A stretch of DNA of 64,000 nt, taken from Microbispora hainanensis. GTDB taxonomy: Bacteria > Actinomycetota > Actinomycetes > Streptosporangiales > Streptosporangiaceae. The DNA is taken from positions 62,001 to 126,000 of the forward strand of contig NZ_VIRM01000014.1 in the NCBI RefSeq assembly GCF_006874475.1. Direction: 5' to 3'. Below are positions 43,858 through 53,572 of the stretch, one piece after another; positions within the stretch are counted from its first letter, which is position 1, and every line of letters starts with the position of its first letter. The position numbers and the translations under genes were made by a program. Under the pieces are notes generated by a model. The model was given only the letters and a program-made list of their open reading frames with translations. It did not search any database and was not told the DNA's origin.

Positions 43858-43894
43858 GGCGTGCCGTACGGGTGGGGAGTCCGTACGGCACGCC
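43858..43894 (-). terminator. perfect 14-bp hairpin, terminator of the GH6 gene
   Basis: GGCGTGCCGTACGG (43858-43871) and CCGTACGGCACGCC (43881-43894) are exact complements around a nine-base loop, 18 bases beyond the GH6 stop on the minus strand. Confidence 0.75.
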
Positions 43895-43912
43895 TGGACT
43901 ATGCGGCGGGGA

Positions 43913-45526
<1,614 letters not shown>

Positions 45527-45615
45527 TCATGGTGACGGAGTGTGCCCAAGCGGTTTCGCGAAGTGGCCCAGAGGTCGTACCCTCCCATAGTGACCTCTTG
45601 GGGGGTTTCTTACCG

Positions 45616-47760
45616 ATGACGCTTTCACGCGGTCTTATGCCGCTTGCCGGGGTGCCACGTGTCCTCCTGCCCGCCGTCGACCTGGGCGAAATGTCCACGC
45701 CCGTCGACACCCGGGACACCGGACCGCGCCCGGGCTCGCCCCTGTGGGCCTACCTGACGGCGGTCACCGCCGTCGGCGTCACCGCGCTGGTGATCGCGCA
45801 GGTGCGGCTCGGCTTCGGCGAACTGGGCGAGGTGGCCCGCACTCCGCTGTTCTGGATGCTGACGGTCCTGGTCGTGCTGGGCGAGCTGCGCCCGGTCATG
45901 TTCAGCTCCTCGACGCTCGTCGGGGGGACGCCGGCCTCCACGATGTTCACCTTCGCCGTGCTGATGTACCAGGGCCTGCCGACCGCTGCGCTGATGCAGG
46001 CGGTCGCCGTGGTGGTCAGCGGACTGGTGCACCGCAGGGCCTGGCACCGGGTGCTGTTCAACCTCGCCCAGGTGACCCTGGCCTGCGTGGCGGCCGCGGG
46101 GGCCTTCGCCGCGTTCGGCGCGCATGCGGCGCCTCTCACGCCCCGGACGCCCGACGGCGCGGACATCCCGGCCATCGCGGTGGCCGCGTCGGCGTACTTC
46201 GCGGTCCGCGCGATCCTGGTCTGCCAGGCGGTCGCGCTGCACGAGCGCCGGCCGCTGGCCCGGGTGATGAAGGCGTCGATCGGCCCGCAGGCCCTCGTCT
46301 ACGGGGCGCTGCTCGGGCTCGCGCCGCTCGTCGTGGTCGTGATGGCGCACTCCACGGCCCTGGTGCCCCTCTTCGTCGCGCCGCTGGCCGCGGTCTACTT
46401 CACCGCGACGCTCTCGCTGCGCCGCGACCACCAGGCCACCCACGACGGGCTCACCGGCCTGCCGAACCGCAAGATGCTCATCCTGCGCACCGAGGAGGCC
46501 CTGGCCGAGGCGCGCGAGCACGAGCGGGTGGGGCTGCTCCTGCTCGACCTCGACCGCTTCAAGGAGGTCAACGACACGCTGGGCCACCCGGTCGGCGACC
46601 GGCTGCTGCAGATCGTGGCCCACCGGCTCACCCACAGCGTGCGGCCGGGCGACGTGGTCGCCCGGCTCGGCGGCGACGAGTTCGCGGTGCTGCTGCCGTC
46701 GATCAGGGACGCCCACGCGGCCAGGGAGGTCGCCTCGCGGCTGCGGGTCGCGCTGACCGAGCCGGTACGCCTTGAGGGGATGACCTTCGATCTCGACGCG
46801 TCGATCGGCATCGCGCTCTATCCCGACCACGCGCCGGACTTCGAACTGCTCATGCAGCGCTCCGACGTGGCGATGTACCTCGCCAAGGAGGGCCGTACGG
46901 GCGTCGAGTTCTACCTGCCGGGCAAGGACCGCAACTCGCCGGAACGGCTCAGCCTGCTCGGCGACCTGCGCCGGGCGATCGACGCCGACGAGCTGGAGCT
47001 CCACTATCAGCCCAAGGTGAGCCTGGAGGACGGCAGGGTCGAGAGCATCGAGGCGCTGCTGCGCTGGTGGCACCCGGTGCGCGGGCCCATCTCACCCGCC
47101 GAGTTCATCCCGCTGGCCGAGCAGTCCTACCTGATGCGCGAGCTCACCCAGCACGTCATCGGCCACGCGCTGCAGCAGGCGGCCCGCTGGTGGCACGCGG
47201 GAATCGACGTGCCGGTCTCGGTCAACGTGTCGGCCCGCGACCTCCTGGATTCGAGCCTGCCCGAGCAACTGGAGTCCGGGCTGGAGAAGCTGGACCTGCC
47301 TCCCGAGGCCATCCGTCTGGAGGTCACCGAGCGCATCCTGATGACCGATCAGGCCTACAGCGCCGAGACGATCCGCACCCTGGCCGGTCTCGGCATCCAG
47401 CTCGCCCTGGACGACTTCGGCACCGGCTACTCCTCGCTGGTACGGCTCCAGCGGCTCCCGGTCTCCGAGGTCAAGATCGACGCGTCGTTCGTACGGCGGC
47501 TCGGGGAGTCGCCGGACGACGAGCGGATCGTCCGTTCGATCATCGACCTCGTGCGGTCCCTCGGGCTGAGGTCGGTGGCCGAGGGGGTCGAGTCGCCGGA
47601 GGTCGCGACGCTGCTGCGCGAGATGGGCTGCCAGGCGGGTCAGGGCTGGTGGCTGGCCAAGCCCATGCCCGCGAGCGAGGCGACCACGTGGCTGCGCGGC
47701 CGGCTCAGTGCGGCCTTCCGCGACCGCGAGACCGGCGGCGCCCGGCTCGCGCCGCACTGA
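45616..47760 (+). CDS. membrane GGDEF-EAL protein (c-di-GMP turnover)
   Basis: A 714-residue protein. The N-terminal half (residues about 42-265) has five to seven hydrophobic segments with no named sensor. GGDEF follows, with DLDRFKEVNDTLGHPVGDRL and an intact LGGDEFAVLL near 352, then EAL with SIEALLRWWHPVRGPISPAE near 476 and DDFGTGYSSLVRLQRLPVSE. Both motifs are intact, so it may make and/or degrade c-di-GMP. ATG 45616 (MTLSRGLMPLAGV) is chosen because of the TTGGGGGG upstream. A short-repeat cluster directly follows the stop. Confidence 0.93.
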   Translation: MTLSRGLMPLAGVPRVLLPAVDLGEMSTPVDTRDTGPRPGSPLWAYLTAVTAVGVTALVIAQVRLGFGELGEVARTPLFWMLTVLVVLGELRPVMFSSSTLVGGTPASTMFTFAVLMYQGLPTAALMQAVAVVVSGLVHRRAWHRVLFNLAQVTLACVAAAGAFAAFGAHAAPLTPRTPDGADIPAIAVAASAYFAVRAILVCQAVALHERRPLARVMKASIGPQALVYGALLGLAPLVVVVMAHSTALVPLFVAPLAAVYFTATLSLRRDHQATHDGLTGLPNRKMLILRTEEALAEAREHERVGLLLLDLDRFKEVNDTLGHPVGDRLLQIVAHRLTHSVRPGDVVARLGGDEFAVLLPSIRDAHAAREVASRLRVALTEPVRLEGMTFDLDASIGIALYPDHAPDFELLMQRSDVAMYLAKEGRTGVEFYLPGKDRNSPERLSLLGDLRRAIDADELELHYQPKVSLEDGRVESIEALLRWWHPVRGPISPAEFIPLAEQSYLMRELTQHVIGHALQQAARWWHAGIDVPVSVNVSARDLLDSSLPEQLESGLEKLDLPPEAIRLEVTERILMTDQAYSAETIRTLAGLGIQLALDDFGTGYSSLVRLQRLPVSEVKIDASFVRRLGESPDDERIVRSIIDLVRSLGLRSVAEGVESPEVATLLREMGCQAGQGWWLAKPMPASEATTWLRGRLSAAFRDRETGGARLAPH

Positions 47761-47857
47761 GCAGGCCGCACTGGGAGTCCGCACTGGGCAGGCCGCACTG
47801 GTGAGTCCGCACTGGGCAGTCCGCGCTGGGCAGTCCGCGCTGGGCAGTCCGCGCTGA
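47749..47857. repeat. about seven degenerate 14-bp tandem repeats after the GGDEF-EAL stop
   Basis: Units of the form GGCAGTCCGC(A/G)CTG run head to tail; the first, CCGCACTGAG, contains the stop codon. Copies further on carry TGG instead. No gene is seen in 47761-47996 apart from the gatC leader. Confidence 0.75.
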
Positions 47858-47996
47858 GGGGCGCGGCAGGGCGCCGGCCACGATGCGGGAGTCGCGTTAA
47901 GACGATGTGACGCGCCGTCGTCGGTTCGGCCGCGCTCGGCGACGAGCCCTAGGATGGGTAGGTCCAATCTCCATCATGAAACGGGTTCGACGACTC

Positions 47997-48296
47997 ATGT
48001 CCGCCATAACCCGCGATGAGGTCGCTCACCTCGCCCGGCTGTCCCGGCTGGCACTGGCCGACGACGAGCTCGACCACTTCGCCGCCCAGCTCGACCAGAT
48101 CGTCGGCGCCGTCGCCCGTGTCGCGGAGGTGGCGGCCGACGACATTCCGCCGTCCTCGCACGCGCTTCCGCTGACCAACGTGTTCCGGCCCGACGTCGTA
48201 CGGCCCGGCCTCACGCCGGAGGGCGCCCTGTCCGGCGCGCCCGCGGTGGAGGACGACCGATTCCGCGTGCCGCGGATCCTCGGGGAGGAAGAATGA
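47997..48296 (+). CDS. gatC: aspartyl/glutamyl-tRNA amidotransferase subunit C
   Basis: GatC, 99 residues, starts [20 protein letters not shown] and ends with the typical RVPRILGEE. It bridges GatA and GatB in the enzyme that converts mischarged Glu-tRNA(Gln) and Asp-tRNA(Asn). The stop overlaps gatA in ATGA. The frame is open further upstream, but the family N-terminus is at 47997. Confidence 0.94.
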   Translation: MSAITRDEVAHLARLSRLALADDELDHFAAQLDQIVGAVARVAEVAADDIPPSSHALPLTNVFRPDVVRPGLTPEGALSGAPAVEDDRFRVPRILGEEE

Positions 48297-49783
48297 GCTT
48301 GATTCGCAAGACCGCCGCCGAGCTCGGCGCGCTGGTCGCCTCCCGAGAGGTCACCGCCGTCGAGGTCACCCAGGCCCATCTCGACCGGATCGCCGAGGTC
48401 GACGGCCGGGTCAACGCCTTCCTGCACGTGGACGCCGAGTCCGCGCTGGCGCAGGCGCGCTCGATCGACGAGCGCATCGCCGCCGGTGAGACGCTCGGGC
48501 CGCTGGCCGGGGTGCCGATCGCGCACAAGGACGTGTTCACCACGACCGGCATGCCGACGACCGCCGGCTCGAAGATCCTCGAAGGCTGGCGCCCGCCGTA
48601 CGACGCGACCGTGACCCGCCGCCTGCGCGAGGCCGGTCTGGTGATCCTCGGCAAGACCAACCTGGACGAGTTCGCCATGGGGTCGTCCACGGAGAACTCG
48701 GCGTACGGCCCGACGCACAACCCCTGGGACCTGTCCCGGATCCCCGGCGGTTCTTCCGGAGGTTCGTCGGCCGCGGTGTCCGCCTACGAGGCGCCGCTGT
48801 CCACCGGCACCGACACCGGCGGCTCGATCCGCCAGCCCGCCGCGGTGACCGGCATCGTCGGCATGAAGCCGACGTACGGCGGCTCGTCCCGCTATGGGGT
48901 GATCGCGTTCGCGTCCTCGCTCGACACGCCCGGGCCGTTCGCCCGCAACGTGCTCGACGCGGCGCTGCTGCACGAGGCGTTCTCCGGCCACGACCCGCTC
49001 GACTCGACCTCGATCGACGCGCCGGTCCCGCCGGTCGTCGAGGCCGCGCGGCACGCCGACGTGGCGGGCATGCGGGTCGGTGTGGTCAAGGAGTTCGGCG
49101 GGGAGGGCTACCAGCCCGGCGTCCTCGCCCGGTTCAACGAGGCCGTCGAACTGCTGGAGTCCCTCGGGGCCAAGGTCGTCGAGGTCTCCTGCCCGACCTT
49201 CTCCTACGCGCTGCCCGCGTACTACCTGATCGCGCCGTCGGAGTGCTCGTCCAACCTGGCCCGCTTCGACGCCATGCGATACGGCCTGCGCGTCGGCGAC
49301 GACGGCACCCGCAGCGCGGAGGAGGTCATGGCCCTGACCCGGGCGGCCGGTTTCGGGCCCGAGGTCAAGCGGCGCATCATGCTCGGCACCTACGCCCTGT
49401 CGTCCGGCTACTACGACGCCTACTACGGGCAGGCGCAGAAGGTCCGCACGCTGATCATGCGGGACTTCGAGGCGGCCTTCCAGCAGGTGGACGTGCTGGT
49501 CTCGCCGACCACGCCGACCACTGCGTTCCCGATCGGGGAGCGGGCCGACGACCCGATGGCGATGTACCTCGCCGACCTGTGCACCATCCCGACCAACCTG
49601 GCCGGCAACGCGGCGATCTCGGTGCCGTGCGGCCTGGCCGACGAGGACGGCCTGCCGGTCGGACTGCAGGTCATGGCCCCGGTCCTGGCCGACGACCGCT
49701 GCTACCGGGTCGGCGCCGCCGTGGAGAAGGCCTTCGAGAGCCGGTGGGGCGGCCCGCTGCTGTCCCGCGCGCCCGCGCTCTAG
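48293..49783 (+). CDS. gatA: aspartyl/glutamyl-tRNA amidotransferase subunit A
   Basis: GatA, 496 residues, is the amidase that frees ammonia from glutamine. The Ser-cisSer-Lys machinery is visible in [16 protein letters not shown], in [20 protein letters not shown] and in [14 protein letters not shown]. It overlaps gatC by four bases. In most actinomycetes gatB follows closely, but here two unrelated genes come in between, starting 25 bases later. Confidence 0.96.
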   Translation: MSLIRKTAAELGALVASREVTAVEVTQAHLDRIAEVDGRVNAFLHVDAESALAQARSIDERIAAGETLGPLAGVPIAHKDVFTTTGMPTTAGSKILEGWRPPYDATVTRRLREAGLVILGKTNLDEFAMGSSTENSAYGPTHNPWDLSRIPGGSSGGSSAAVSAYEAPLSTGTDTGGSIRQPAAVTGIVGMKPTYGGSSRYGVIAFASSLDTPGPFARNVLDAALLHEAFSGHDPLDSTSIDAPVPPVVEAARHADVAGMRVGVVKEFGGEGYQPGVLARFNEAVELLESLGAKVVEVSCPTFSYALPAYYLIAPSECSSNLARFDAMRYGLRVGDDGTRSAEEVMALTRAAGFGPEVKRRIMLGTYALSSGYYDAYYGQAQKVRTLIMRDFEAAFQQVDVLVSPTTPTTAFPIGERADDPMAMYLADLCTIPTNLAGNAAISVPCGLADEDGLPVGLQVMAPVLADDRCYRVGAAVEKAFESRWGGPLLSRAPAL

Positions 49784-49808
49784 TCGCCGAGAGGAGGGGA
49801 ACGGCGGC

Positions 49809-51029
49809 ATGATCACCCGCATCGAGATCGACGGCTTCAAGTCCTTCGAGAACTTCGCGCTCGATTTGCCGCCTTTCCTCGTGCTCATCGGCACCAACGC
49901 CAGCGGCAAGTCGAACCTCCTCGATGCGCTGACGTTCGTCGCGACGGCAGGGACCCGCGGCGTGGACGCCGCAGTGTCGGAAGTACGGGGCGACGCGCGG
50001 GGACTTTTCCGCAAGCGTGGCGACGGCAGCCGCGTCGACCGGATGCGTTTCGCGCTGGAACTCCTTCTCCCGGCGCGAGGCTCTTCGCTGAGCAGCCGCT
50101 GGCGTTGGGAGGTGTGCTTCGCGTGGGCGGTGCCCGAAGGGGAGCTCGAAGGGATCACGATCGAGACGCAGCGACTCGTCTCCTTGTCGTCACCCGGACG
50201 GGTCATCCCCTCGATGGAGCACGAGTGGGTCGTATCGGGCAGAAGATCCGCACTGCAGTACTTTCCCAGCTCTCCGAAGGCGGACTGGCAGGTCGTCAGC
50301 GATATCGAGCACGAGTTGGCGCAGGTCAGATCCCTGCATTTGGAAGCGGGCTCCCTACGTGGGGCGAGTGAGCTCGGCGGACCCCGTCGTATGGACTCCA
50401 CTGGCCGGAACCTGCCGAACTACCTGAGATTTCTGGCGCGTGAGACGGCTTCGGAGAACAGGCCGCTCGGCGTGGTCGGCGAGATCAAGATGCACCTCGT
50501 CGGACTGGTGAGAGAGATCAGCGATTTCGAGATCGTCGAGGACAAGCGCCGCAGGGACGTCAGGCTCGAGTTCGCCTCGCCCTACGACCGGGGGTTGGAC
50601 GCAGAGTTCGCGTCCGACGGAACGCTGCGCATGCTGGCGATCCTGGCCGCGTTGCACGACGACGGAACCGCGGTGATCGAGGAGCCGGAGAACGGCGTCT
50701 TCCCGGAGAGACTCCGTCAGTTGCTCGGTCTCGCCCGGGAGCTGGTCACGGGCGAAGACGAAGCCGTGACGTCCGGCCCGGGCCGGCCTCTGCAACGGCA
50801 GGCCCTGTTCACCAGTCACTCTCCGGTGGTGCTTGACGCGGTACCGCGGGAGAACATCGCCTTCCTCGACATGACGACCATCCTGGAGGGCGCTGTCGCC
50901 AGCCGTGTAAGCCGGGTGCGACGGCTGCGCGAAGATGACGGCGCGGTACGCGGGGACGGCGAGCGATGGCCGCGGGTCACGGACTCCGAGCTCGACAGGT
51001 TCCGGGCCGGGGTGGAGGAACCGGTCTGA
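49809..51029 (+). CDS. OLD/RecF-like AAA ATPase, inserted between gatA and gatB
   Basis: A 406-residue ABC/SMC-type ATPase of the AAA_21/OLD group. MITRIEIDGFKSFENFALDL and Walker A GTNASGKSN (28-36) are at the N-terminus. The signature-like FASDGTLRMLAILAAL, Walker B TAVIEEPENG near 290 and the switch TSHSPVVLD near 334 follow. No TOPRIM domain is fused. Instead a separate TOPRIM-like gene starts at its stop (the ATG overlaps by one base), as in two-gene OLD-like defence systems. GGAGGGG lies upstream of the ATG. Codon use is less GC-biased than in gatA and gatB, which suggests transfer. A defence role is inferred from gene pairing only. Confidence 0.83.
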   Translation: MITRIEIDGFKSFENFALDLPPFLVLIGTNASGKSNLLDALTFVATAGTRGVDAAVSEVRGDARGLFRKRGDGSRVDRMRFALELLLPARGSSLSSRWRWEVCFAWAVPEGELEGITIETQRLVSLSSPGRVIPSMEHEWVVSGRRSALQYFPSSPKADWQVVSDIEHELAQVRSLHLEAGSLRGASELGGPRRMDSTGRNLPNYLRFLARETASENRPLGVVGEIKMHLVGLVREISDFEIVEDKRRRDVRLEFASPYDRGLDAEFASDGTLRMLAILAALHDDGTAVIEEPENGVFPERLRQLLGLARELVTGEDEAVTSGPGRPLQRQALFTSHSPVVLDAVPRENIAFLDMTTILEGAVASRVSRVRRLREDDGAVRGDGERWPRVTDSELDRFRAGVEEPV

Positions 51030-51663
51030 TGCGGAGCCTCAGCTGCGTCCTGATCAGGGAGGGACCGTCGGACGACTGGTTCCTGCCGATCCTGCTGCGC
51101 CGGGCCCTGGAGGACCTCGTGATCGAGTCCTTCCCGGCCTGCAGGGAGGTGCAGGAGGTACGCAGCCTGCCGAAGGCGGGCAACCAAAGTCTGAGCCGGT
51201 GCTCAGAGCCCTGGATCGGGAACGGGGAACGTTCGACGTGGTCCTTTATCACCATGACGGAGCTCCACCGGCCAAGTCGGGTCCTGTGCTGGAACGCATG
51301 CGGCAGACTTGGCAGGCGAGTGACTTCGAGGAGCCGCTGGTGGCCGTTGTGCCGATGAGGGAGACGGAGGCCTGGGTGCTCGCCGACGCGGCGGCCCTCG
51401 TGAGGGTGCTCAACGTGCGTAGGCTTGATCGGTCGGTCGTGACTGGGCCGGAAGTGGAGTCCTGCCGCAACCCGAAGGCGGTTATTGACGCGCTGCTCGC
51501 GGGGGCCGGTCTCAATCCGAACGGGAACGGCGTGCTCCAGAACTTCTATGTGTCGGTGGCGGAGACCGCCGGCATCGCTGAACTGCGGAAGGTGGCCGCC
51601 TTCCAGCAATGGTGGAATGACATGATCGAAGCATTGGAAGGACTGGGTTACCAGCATGGCTGA
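51029..51663 (+). pseudogene. DUF4276-like TOPRIM-fold gene with a one-base frameshift
   Basis: The ATG at 51029 overlaps the ATPase stop. Frame A gives MRSLSCVLIREGPSDDWFLP with the TOPRIM-style Glu of REGxSD, and reads well up to about 51175 (VQEVRSLPKAG). The family-like sequence then continues in another frame: LRALDRERGTFDVVLYHHDG with the second acidic motif, and VPMRETEAWVLADAAALVRV, ending at 51663. Start to stop is 635 bases, one short of a multiple of three, so a single base is missing near the G-run at 51176-51180. Restored, it would be about 211 residues. It could be a real mutation or a sequencing error. Its end overlaps the gatB start by eight bases. Confidence 0.7.
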
Positions 51664-53164
51664 TACCGCGACGCTCATGCCGTACGACGAGGCGCTGGAG
51701 CGCTTCGAGCCGGTGCTGGGGCTGGAGACGCACGTCGAGCTGGGCACCGAATCGAAGATGTTCTGCGGCTGCCCGACGGCCTTCGGCGCGCCGCCGAACA
51801 CGCAGGTCTGCCCGGTGTGCCTGGCGCTGCCCGGCTCGCTGCCGACGGCCAACGAGAAGGCGATCGAGTCGACGATCCGGATCGGCCTCGCGCTCAACTG
51901 CACCATCGCCAAGTGGTGCAGGTTCGCCCGGAAGAACTACTTCTATCCGGACATGCCGAAGAACTACCAGATCAGCCAGTACGACGAGCCGCTGTGCACG
52001 GACGGCTACCTGGACGTCGAGGTGGACGGGAAGATCGTCCGCGTGGAGATCGAGCGGGTGCACCTGGAGGAGGACACCGGCAAGTCCACCCACGTGGGCG
52101 GCGCGACCGGGCGGATCCACGGCGCCGACTACTCGATCGTCGACTACAACCGCGCCGGCATCCCGCTCGTGGAGATCGTGACCAAGCCGATCGCCGGCAC
52201 CGACCGGCTCGCCCCCGAGGTCGCCCGCGCGTACGTCACCGAGCTGCGCGAGGTGATGCGCTCGCTCGGCGTGTCCGACGTGCGGATGGAGCAGGGCTCG
52301 CTGCGCTGCGACGTGAACGTCTCGCTGATGCCGCGCGGCTCGTCGGAGTGGGGCACCCGTACGGAGACCAAGAACGTCAACTCGCTGCGCAGCGTCGAGC
52401 GGGCGGTGCGGGGCGAGATCGAGCGCCAGGCGGCCATCCTCGCCGAGGGCGGCCGGATCGTGCAGGAGACCCGTCACTTCCACGAGGACACCGGCCAGAC
52501 GACCTCCGGGCGGTCGAAGGAGGAGGCGCAGGACTACCGCTACTTCCCCGAGCCCGACCTGCTGCCGATGGCGCCCGACCCGGCCTGGGTCGAGTCGCTG
52601 AAGGCGGCGCTGCCCGAGCTTCCGTCGGCGCGGCGCAAGCGGCTCCAGCAGGAGTGGGGCGTGTCCGACCTGGACATGGCCGCCATGCACAACGCCGACG
52701 CGATCGACCTGGTCGAGGCGACGGTGGCCGCGGGCGCTCCCGCCGCCGACGCGCGCAAGTGGTGGATGGGCGAGCTGGCCCGGCGGGCCAACGAGTCGGC
52801 GACGGCGCTCGCCGACCTGCCGATCACCCCGGCGCAGGTCGCCCGGGTGACCGAGCTGGTCGCCTCCGGTGCGCTGAACGACAAGCTGGCCCGCCAGGTG
52901 CTGGAGGGCGTGCTCGCCGGCGAGGGCGGCCCGGACGAGGTCGTGGCCAAGCGCGGGCTCCAGGTCGTCAGCGACGAGGGTGAGCTCTCGGCGATCATCG
53001 ACCAGGTGCTGGCCGACAACGCCGACGCCGCAGAGAAGGTGCGCGGCGGAAAGATCGCCGCCGTGGGCGCGCTGGTCGGCGGCGTGATGAAGGCCAGCCG
53101 GGGCAAGGCGGACGCGGGCCGGGCCCGCGAGCTGATCCTGGAGAAGCTGGGCGTCCAGGGCTGA
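51656..53164 (+). CDS. gatB: aspartyl/glutamyl-tRNA amidotransferase subunit B
   Basis: GatB, 502 residues, binds the mischarged tRNA and phosphorylates the acyl group. It has [32 protein letters not shown] and [14 protein letters not shown], and a C-terminal YqeY-like tail domain. The ATG at 51656 overlaps the end of the inserted DUF4276-like gene by eight bases; an ATG at 51677 ([10 protein letters not shown]) is an alternative. It is followed by a tandem-repeat block and a strong hairpin. Confidence 0.96.
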   Translation: MADTATLMPYDEALERFEPVLGLETHVELGTESKMFCGCPTAFGAPPNTQVCPVCLALPGSLPTANEKAIESTIRIGLALNCTIAKWCRFARKNYFYPDMPKNYQISQYDEPLCTDGYLDVEVDGKIVRVEIERVHLEEDTGKSTHVGGATGRIHGADYSIVDYNRAGIPLVEIVTKPIAGTDRLAPEVARAYVTELREVMRSLGVSDVRMEQGSLRCDVNVSLMPRGSSEWGTRTETKNVNSLRSVERAVRGEIERQAAILAEGGRIVQETRHFHEDTGQTTSGRSKEEAQDYRYFPEPDLLPMAPDPAWVESLKAALPELPSARRKRLQQEWGVSDLDMAAMHNADAIDLVEATVAAGAPAADARKWWMGELARRANESATALADLPITPAQVARVTELVASGALNDKLARQVLEGVLAGEGGPDEVVAKRGLQVVSDEGELSAIIDQVLADNADAAEKVRGGKIAAVGALVGGVMKASRGKADAGRARELILEKLGVQG

Positions 53165-53287
53165 GCACCCGGTCCTGAGAACCCGTGCCCTGAGAACCCG
53201 CGCCCTGAGAACCCGTGCCCTGAGAACCCGTGCCCTGAGAACCCGTGTCCTGAGAACCCGTGTCCTGAGAACCCGTGTCCTGAGAGC
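53161..53287. repeat. 15-bp tandem repeat block starting at the gatB stop
   Basis: Seven near-identical units CCTGAGAACCCGTGC (53174-53278) and one decayed unit follow an initial copy, CTGAGCACCCGGTC, which contains the gatB stop codon. Units differ only at C/T positions near the end. There are no spacers, so this is not a CRISPR array. Confidence 0.9.
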
Positions 53288-53334
53288 AGCGCTCTGAGGA
53301 CACGCCTCGGCGGGGGTCCCACGGCAAGGCGAGA

Positions 53335-53368
53335 ACGGCCGGCCGCGCGGTTCCGCGTGGCCGGCCGT
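53335..53368 (+). terminator. terminator of the gatCAB operon
   Basis: ACGGCCGGCCGCGCG (53335-53349) pairs with CGCGTGGCCGGCCGT (53354-53368) over 15 pairs, one of them G-U, around a four-base loop, followed by CGGCCTTT. Confidence 0.8.
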
Positions 53369-53532
53369 CGGCCTTTCCCGACCCGCTTCGATTTGTTCCG
53401 GTTTGTTCCGAACAGTGCTGCCGGTGAAAGCGATGTCGGTGAAAAATCGCGTCTTGTGCACGGAAAGCGACCTTTCCGGCGAGCGCGGAAGGTGTTGCTC
53501 AGGGACATATCCAGCGGAGGCCGTTTAGGGTT

Positions 53533-53546
53533 AACTGATCGCAGTT
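53533..53546. promoter_or_regulatory. short inverted repeat upstream of the VanW gene
   Basis: AACTG and CAGTT flank ATCG, with partial extension (TTAACTG/CAGTTGA). It is followed by TTGACC. It could be an operator, but no regulator is adjacent. Confidence 0.3.
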
Positions 53547-53572
53547 GACCTTGAGCTGGAGGAGACCGAGGC

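Larger units (their letters stand above)
53165..53572 (+). other. 408-base region between gatB and the VanW gene
   Basis: From left to right it holds the 15-bp repeat block, a 15-bp terminator hairpin (53335-53368) and about 200 bases with the VanW-gene promoter. An inverted repeat AACTG-ATCG-CAGTT lies at 53533-53546. No gene is supported here. Confidence 0.6.

Noticed and set aside
51176-51190. Programmed -1 frameshift
   Set aside because: There is no X-XXY-YYZ slippery site or obvious downstream pseudoknot at the junction; mutation or sequencing error is simpler.
53161-53287. CRISPR array
   Set aside because: Units are contiguous, with no spacers, and there are no cas genes.
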